A stretch of 8,327 nt of DNA, taken from positions 1 to 8,327 of the forward strand of contig CAIVVG010000099.1 in NCBI GenBank assembly GCA_903909295.1. The letters are read 5' to 3'. A program made the translations under genes and the position numbers. The notes beneath the pieces were generated by a model that saw nothing but the letters and a program-made list of their open reading frames with translations, searched no databases and was not told where the DNA came from. Positions 4,983 through 8,327 of the stretch are shown here, piece by piece. The DNA comes from an uncultured Chlamydiae bacterium. Its GTDB lineage: Bacteria; Chlamydiota; Chlamydiia; Chlamydiales; SM23-39. Within the stretch, counting starts at the first letter, position 1. Each line of letters begins with the position of its first letter.

Positions 4983-6066
4983 CTCTTTTGGAACTCTATT
5001 TCGGATCACGACGTTTGGAGAGTCGCACGGCCCCGCGATCGGCGTGATCATTGATGGGTGCCCTTCAGGATTGCCCCTCACAGTGGAGGAAATTGACAGA
5101 GAGCTCCAATTCAGGCGCCCCGGTCAGAGCGCTTACACATCTCCCCGCGCCGAAACAGATCAGGTGGAACTCCTCTCCGGTCTGTTTGAAGGGCGCACCA
5201 CAGGCGCTCCCATCGCTCTCCTCATCCGCAATCGGGATGCCGACCCCAGCCAATATGAGACCCTTAAAAACCTCTACCGCCCCGGCCACGCCAATTTCAC
5301 CTACTTGCAAAAGTATGGCCTTTTCGATTATCGCGGCGGGGGGAGAGCCTCAGGCCGTGAAACGGTGGCCCGCGTCGCCGCAGGCGCAGTCGCAAAAAAA
5401 CTCCTCGCCCACTATCAGATCGATTGTGTCGCCTTTGTGGCCGAAGTGGGGGGAATCGCTGCGCCCTCTCCAGATCAGACCGATCTCAGGACGCTTCGCG
5501 CGCAAGTGCGCTTAAGTCCCGTTTTTTGTCCCGATGAAAAGACCTCTGCTCAGATAGCAGCCTGCATTGCACAAGTCCAACAAGAGAACGACTCTATCGG
5601 CGGCATCATCGGCTGCGTCGCTCACATTCCAGTCGGCTTAGGCGATCCCGTTTACGAGAAACTGGAAGCTCACCTCGCCTCGGCCATGCTCTCTATCCCC
5701 GCGACGAAAGGCTTTGAGATCGGCTCCGGCTTTGCGGCGGCCCGCATGAAAGGCTCTGAGCATAACGACCCGTTTGATGTCGATCAAGAGGGGAATGTGT
5801 TCCCCAAAACCAACTACGCGGGTGGTACTCTGGGTGGGATCTCAACGGGCGCGCCCCTCTTTTTTCGAGTCGCCTTCAAACCCCCCTCCAGCATCAAAAA
5901 GCCCCAAGAGACAGTGACCCTCAAAGGGGAGAAAACCTCTTTCCAAACACCCCACACCGGCCGCCACGACCCCTGCATCGCCCTCCGCGCCGTCCCCGTC
6001 GTCGAGGCCATGACCGCCCTCGTCTTGGCCGACGCCCTGCTAAAGAATAGGATAGTGCCACTTTGA
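4972..6066 (+). CDS. aroC: Chorismate synthase
   Basis: This enzyme eliminates phosphate from EPSP to give chorismate, the last shared precursor of aromatic amino acids and folate, using reduced FMN as catalyst. The 364 residues are of normal length. Signatures in order: SFGTLFRITTFGESHG at 5-20 (His19 catalytic region), FRRPGQSAYTSPR near 47-59, FEGRTTGAPI, NLYRPGHANFTY, DYRGGGRASGRET, NDSIGGIIGC, the GSEHNDPF flavin region, NYAGGTLGGISTG, and GRHDPCIALRAVPV with VEAMTALVLADALL at the end. In RPGHAN the usual Asp is Asn. The ATG at 4972 lies in the end of the kinase gene, with GAGGAA about 10 bases before it, so translation is likely coupled. The last five residues (RIVPL) and the stop come from a palindromic repeat that begins at 6051. 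Confidence 0.97.
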   Translation: MASNSFGTLFRITTFGESHGPAIGVIIDGCPSGLPLTVEEIDRELQFRRPGQSAYTSPRAETDQVELLSGLFEGRTTGAPIALLIRNRDADPSQYETLKNLYRPGHANFTYLQKYGLFDYRGGGRASGRETVARVAAGAVAKKLLAHYQIDCVAFVAEVGGIAAPSPDQTDLRTLRAQVRLSPVFCPDEKTSAQIAACIAQVQQENDSIGGIIGCVAHIPVGLGDPVYEKLEAHLASAMLSIPATKGFEIGSGFAAARMKGSEHNDPFDVDQEGNVFPKTNYAGGTLGGISTGAPLFFRVAFKPPSSIKKPQETVTLKGEKTSFQTPHTGRHDPCIALRAVPVVEAMTALVLADALLKNRIVPL

Positions 6067-6138
6067 CCCATATATCCGGTACTATCTACCCCATTTTGAC
6101 CAGATAGTGCCGCTTTGACACCTATATCCGGCACTATC
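6051..6138 (+). repeat. Two tandem palindromic repeat units
   Basis: Two 36-base units (6051-6086 and 6103-6138) differ at only a few bases and are separated by 16 bases. Each folds on itself: GATAGTGCC with GGTACTATC (one mismatch) in the first, GATAGTGCCG with CGGCACTATC (perfect) in the second. The middle reads CTTTGAC...TATATCCGG in both, and TTTGACC recurs in the spacer. This resembles an extragenic palindromic (REP-type) or miniature-element array. The first unit runs into the end of aroC and supplies its stop codon. Confidence 0.85.
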
Positions 6139-6146
6139 TCTTGATT

Positions 6147-6180
6147 GAAGAATCTCTCCCCCTTGGGGGAGAGATTCTTC
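6147..6180. terminator. Perfect 16-bp hairpin downstream of aroC
   Basis: GAAGAATCTCTCCCCC (6147-6162) and GGGGGAGAGATTCTTC (6165-6180) are exact reverse complements around TT. A very stable hairpin would form in RNA from either strand. It lies after aroC and before the ATPase promoter candidate, which suits a transcription barrier, though a true T-run is missing. It may instead be another palindromic repeat. Confidence 0.55.
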
Positions 6181-6206
6181 TCCTCTTACGGTTCACAGGG
6201 ATTTTT

Positions 6207-6216
6207 TGTCTATAAT
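6207..6216 (+). promoter_or_regulatory. Promoter candidate for the ATPase gene (perfect -10)
   Basis: A consensus TATAAT at 6211-6216, with TG a few bases before it, follows the hairpin at 6147-6180. I see no good -35 box at 16-18 bases. If used, it leaves a leader of about 100 bases that contains the inverted repeat at 6270-6306. Confidence 0.4.
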
Positions 6217-6269
6217 TTCAATAACCTGAGTGTTAGGTTCTTAAGTAATATGCCCCCGTATTTCGTCCA

Positions 6270-6306
6270 AAATTGGATAAAATACCCCCCGTAAAATATC
6301 CAATTT
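6270..6306. promoter_or_regulatory. Inverted repeat just before the ATPase start (operator or leader hairpin)
   Basis: AAATTGGATA (6270-6279) and TATCCAATTT (6297-6306) are perfect reverse complements 17 bases apart. With one bulge the pairing extends by CC/GG at the outer ends. It ends 14 bases before the ATG at 6321, where a bound repressor or leader structure would affect expression. Confidence 0.45.
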
Positions 6307-6320
6307 GGTACAATAACGGT

Positions 6321-7643
6321 ATGAAACGGTCCATTGAAGCTGAGCTCAACCGCTGGAAAGTAGAGCCCCTCCGCATGCCCCTGCTCATTCGAGGGGCTAG
6401 GCAGGTAGGGAAGAGCTTCACTGTGGAAAAGTTTGGTAAGAAAAACTTTGAACAGACCGTTACAATCAACTTTGAGCTGAAACCCTCATTAAAGGATTGT
6501 TTTCGAGATCTGGACCCCACAAAAATCATTCGAGACATCGAACTGGCTTTGAAGGTTCAGATCAGGCCTGGCACAACTCTTCTTTTCTTGGATGAAGTGC
6601 AGCTTTGTCCTGAGGCGATTGCATCGCTGAGATACTTTAAGGAGTTGATGGGGGATCTCCATGTGATAGCAGCCGGATCGCTCCTTGAGTTTTCCCTCGA
6701 GGGCAAAAACATCTCTTTCCCCGTAGGTCGCGTACAATCCATTTACATGCGCCCCCTCTCCTTTTTAGAATTCCTCCAAGTGATGGACGAAGACCAGTTG
6801 ATCCAGTTTATTCTCAGCTATGAATGGGGCATGGAGATTGGGCAAGCGGTCCATGAGAGGTTGATGGACCAGGTAAAGATCTATTTCTTTATTGGGGGTA
6901 TGCCGGGAGCAATTGCAAAATATCAGGCCACAAAGTCCTTACAAGATGCCCAGAATTATTTGATGACCCTCATCAATCTCTATCGCGCGGATATGGCTAA
7001 ATATGCCACCAAAACGCAGTATCGCTACCTGCAAATTTTATTCGACCGAGCCCCCGAATCCGTTGGGCTCCGATTTAAATACTCCTTCATCGATCCAGAT
7101 GCCAAGTCCCGCGATTTACAAACAGCCCTGGATCAATTGAGCTGGGCGGGGCTTCTCAATCCTGTTTTAGCCACCTCCGCCGGAGGGATGCCCCTGCAAT
7201 CACAAGTGAAATCCAAGGTGCAGAAACTGCTCTACCTCGATATCGGCATGCTGCAGACGGCTCTCAAAGTCGATCCCCTGATCTTTTTCCGGGAAGATTT
7301 AACCCTGATTCATGCAGGTGCCTTAGCAGAACAGTTTGTGGGGCAGGAACTCATTGCCTATGCCAATCCCCATGACCGGATGCAGCTCCACTTCTGGGAG
7401 CGGGAGAAAAAAGACAGCTCTGCAGAAGTCGACTACATACTCCCAGTGGGTCCCCACATTGTTCCTATCGAAGTGAAAGCCGGTGCAACGGGCAAACTGC
7501 GCTCCATACATAGTTTCATGGAGGAGAAAAAATCCCCATTTGGGATCCGGATTTGTGGCTCCACGCCACAAAAATCCAGTCCCGTCCTCACGCTTCCCTT
7601 CTACCTAGTCAGCCAGCTGCGCAGGCTGTGTAGTAGGACTTAG
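6321..7643 (+). CDS. AAA ATPase with C-terminal DUF4143 domain
   Basis: This 440-residue protein matches the widespread ATP-binding DUF4143 family. From ATG 6321: Walker A GARQVGKS at 25-32, Walker B LLFLDEVQ at 87-94, and a sensor-like AAGSLLEF about 25 residues later. RPLSFLEFL follows the nucleotide domain, then a helical middle with ADMAKYATKT. The C-terminal part carries the nuclease-like signature EVDY (Asp371) then PIEVKAG (Glu384, Lys386), the layout of a PD-(D/E)XK fold. Biochemical function is not settled for this family; suggestions include mobile-element or defence-related roles. A longer frame begins at TTG 6273 inside the inverted repeat; I reject it, because the family starts with a short KR...L.RW helix as at 6321. 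No strong ribosome site is seen. The end overlaps the opposite-strand gene by 39 bases. Confidence 0.92.
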   Translation: MKRSIEAELNRWKVEPLRMPLLIRGARQVGKSFTVEKFGKKNFEQTVTINFELKPSLKDCFRDLDPTKIIRDIELALKVQIRPGTTLLFLDEVQLCPEAIASLRYFKELMGDLHVIAAGSLLEFSLEGKNISFPVGRVQSIYMRPLSFLEFLQVMDEDQLIQFILSYEWGMEIGQAVHERLMDQVKIYFFIGGMPGAIAKYQATKSLQDAQNYLMTLINLYRADMAKYATKTQYRYLQILFDRAPESVGLRFKYSFIDPDAKSRDLQTALDQLSWAGLLNPVLATSAGGMPLQSQVKSKVQKLLYLDIGMLQTALKVDPLIFFREDLTLIHAGALAEQFVGQELIAYANPHDRMQLHFWEREKKDSSAEVDYILPVGPHIVPIEVKAGATGKLRSIHSFMEEKKSPFGIRICGSTPQKSSPVLTLPFYLVSQLRRLCSRT

Positions 7644-8264
7644 CCGCCTTTGCACCTCTGCCAGAGGCCTACCCAAAACCCTTTCTACGTCTGGTTGCCC
7701 GAAGGGCTGCCGTGCCGATACATCACTTCCTAAAGCAAGGAGCATCAACAAGCTGCACGCAGGTAGTGCCAATATTGGGAAACAACCTATCCCCATCAGC
7801 ACACCTAGCACAGCCGCAACTACGAGAAATGCGACTCGGGCAACGGACAGCTTTTTGTGTACGGCAACAGTGGTATCCCCGGGTTTTACTTCCAGAACCA
7901 AGGCCGCTGCTTTGTTCAGCAGCGTCTCTGCTTTGAACGGCTTATTTAAGTGGCCGACCTCTTGCTCCGCTTCCCTTTTGGCCTTTGCTCCTTCGGGGAG
8001 GGCTTTAAAGAGCTCGTCGAGCTTGGCTCCCAGTTCTTGTGGGGGCACGCTTGGAAAAAGGGCCTTTGCAGCGGGGAGATTCGCGACTCTCTCGACTTCC
8101 CGTTTCCGTTGCTGCATGGCAGTAACAGAAAGATGCGTGTTTACACGGTCGAAGTTGCCCACGCCAAATGACGAGACAACGCTCAGTACATCCACAGGGA
8201 GTCCTCTTGGCTCAGGTTTTGTGGGCGGGGGCCCATCAGAAAATAAAAAATCAACGCGATTCAT
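7605..8264 (-). CDS. Inc-like membrane protein with possible F-box-like N-terminus
   Basis: I do not recognise a named homologue of this 219-residue protein. The start is ATG 8264, with GGAGG about 6 bases upstream. A proline-rich leader (11-20) is followed by GLPVDVLSVVSSFG at 21-34, whose LPxxVLxxVxSF pattern recalls the first helix of eukaryotic F-box domains; the rest of that motif is weak. Residues 51-110 are charged and helical. Residues 144-179 form a two-lobed hydrophobic block with a GCFP turn near 160-163, the arrangement used to recognise chlamydial inclusion-membrane proteins. The 40-residue tail is polar and would face the same side as the N-terminus. It could be a type III-secreted host-interacting protein placed in the vacuole membrane, or an ordinary inner-membrane protein. 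Confidence 0.7.
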   Translation of the reverse strand: MNRVDFLFSDGPPPTKPEPRGLPVDVLSVVSSFGVGNFDRVNTHLSVTAMQQRKREVERVANLPAAKALFPSVPPQELGAKLDELFKALPEGAKAKREAEQEVGHLNKPFKAETLLNKAAALVLEVKPGDTTVAVHKKLSVARVAFLVVAAVLGVLMGIGCFPILALPACSLLMLLALGSDVSARQPFGQPDVERVLGRPLAEVQRRLSPTTQPAQLAD

Positions 8265-8327
8265 ACAATCCTCCAGCGATTCCCGCCAGTACTTTTTTCC
8301 CTGTAAGTAAATAATTTGCTTTCGTAA
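8265..8327 (-). promoter_or_regulatory. Leader of the Inc-like gene; no clear promoter seen
   Basis: The 63 bases between the ATG at 8264 and the window edge contain the GGAGG ribosome site and AT-rich sequence on the minus strand. I cannot identify a convincing -35/-10 pair; the promoter may lie beyond the window. Confidence 0.3.

Noticed and set aside
5051..5515. 154-codon frame within aroC
   Set aside because: Out-of-frame shadow of a well-conserved gene with Pro/Ser-rich composition.
6273..6320. Longer ATPase start at TTG 6273
   Set aside because: It lies in the left arm of the inverted repeat, lacks a ribosome site, and adds residues not typical of the family.
7855..8310. 151-codon plus-strand frame opposite the Inc-like gene
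   Set aside because: No ribosome site, low-complexity Ser/Arg composition, and the minus-strand gene has a good start and an organised membrane domain.

Overview
The window most likely comes from an obligate intracellular, chlamydia-like bacterium (order Chlamydiales, an environmental or parachlamydial lineage rather than Chlamydia itself). The clues are a clustered set of chorismate-pathway genes, a protein with the two-lobed hydrophobic segment typical of chlamydial inclusion-membrane (Inc) proteins, small orphan membrane proteins, and an AAA ATPase/DUF4143 gene of a kind often multiplied in such genomes. The taxonomic call is an inference, not proven.

Layout: (1) 1-1241 is an accessory segment. 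Two small, unrecognised membrane-protein genes (236-598, 648-932) lie between two direct copies of a roughly 95-base repeat (1-97 and 1104-1196). (2) 1242-3498 carries aroB (3-dehydroquinate synthase) and aroA (EPSP synthase), which overlap or nearly so. aroA appears to lack a normal start codon. (3) 3499-4336 is an insert on the opposite strand: two genes overlapping by ATGA, resembling a toxin-antitoxin pair (a PBECR/RelE-like nuclease candidate followed by a small, basic-tailed partner), headed by a third, inverted copy of the same repeat. (4) 4337-6066 holds aroK/aroL (shikimate kinase, apparently without its LID segment) and aroC (chorismate synthase), overlapping by 11 bases. (5) 6051-6306 is rich in palindromes: two tandem 36-base hairpin units, the first of which supplies the end of aroC, then a 34-base perfect hairpin, a TATAAT box and a 10-bp inverted repeat. 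(6) 6321-7643 encodes an ATP-binding DUF4143 protein. (7) 7605-8264, on the minus strand and overlapping the ATPase gene tail to tail, encodes an Inc-like protein with a possible N-terminal F-box-like segment.

The aro genes together cover four of the seven shikimate-pathway steps: DAHP to dehydroquinate, shikimate to shikimate-3-phosphate, then EPSP and chorismate. DAHP synthase, dehydroquinase and shikimate dehydrogenase are not in the window. Chlamydia, as I recall it, has the order aroA-aroL-aroC-aroB-aroDE. Here aroB has moved in front of aroA, and the aroA/aroL junction is split by the toxin-antitoxin-like pair.

The most unusual signal is the three-copy repeat. Each copy ends in the same T-rich block plus a private short hairpin, and each copy sits directly upstream of, and points into, a gene start (orphan membrane gene, aroB, toxin-like gene). 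The copies differ by clean internal deletions. This looks like a non-autonomous mobile or regulatory element that has shaped the cluster.
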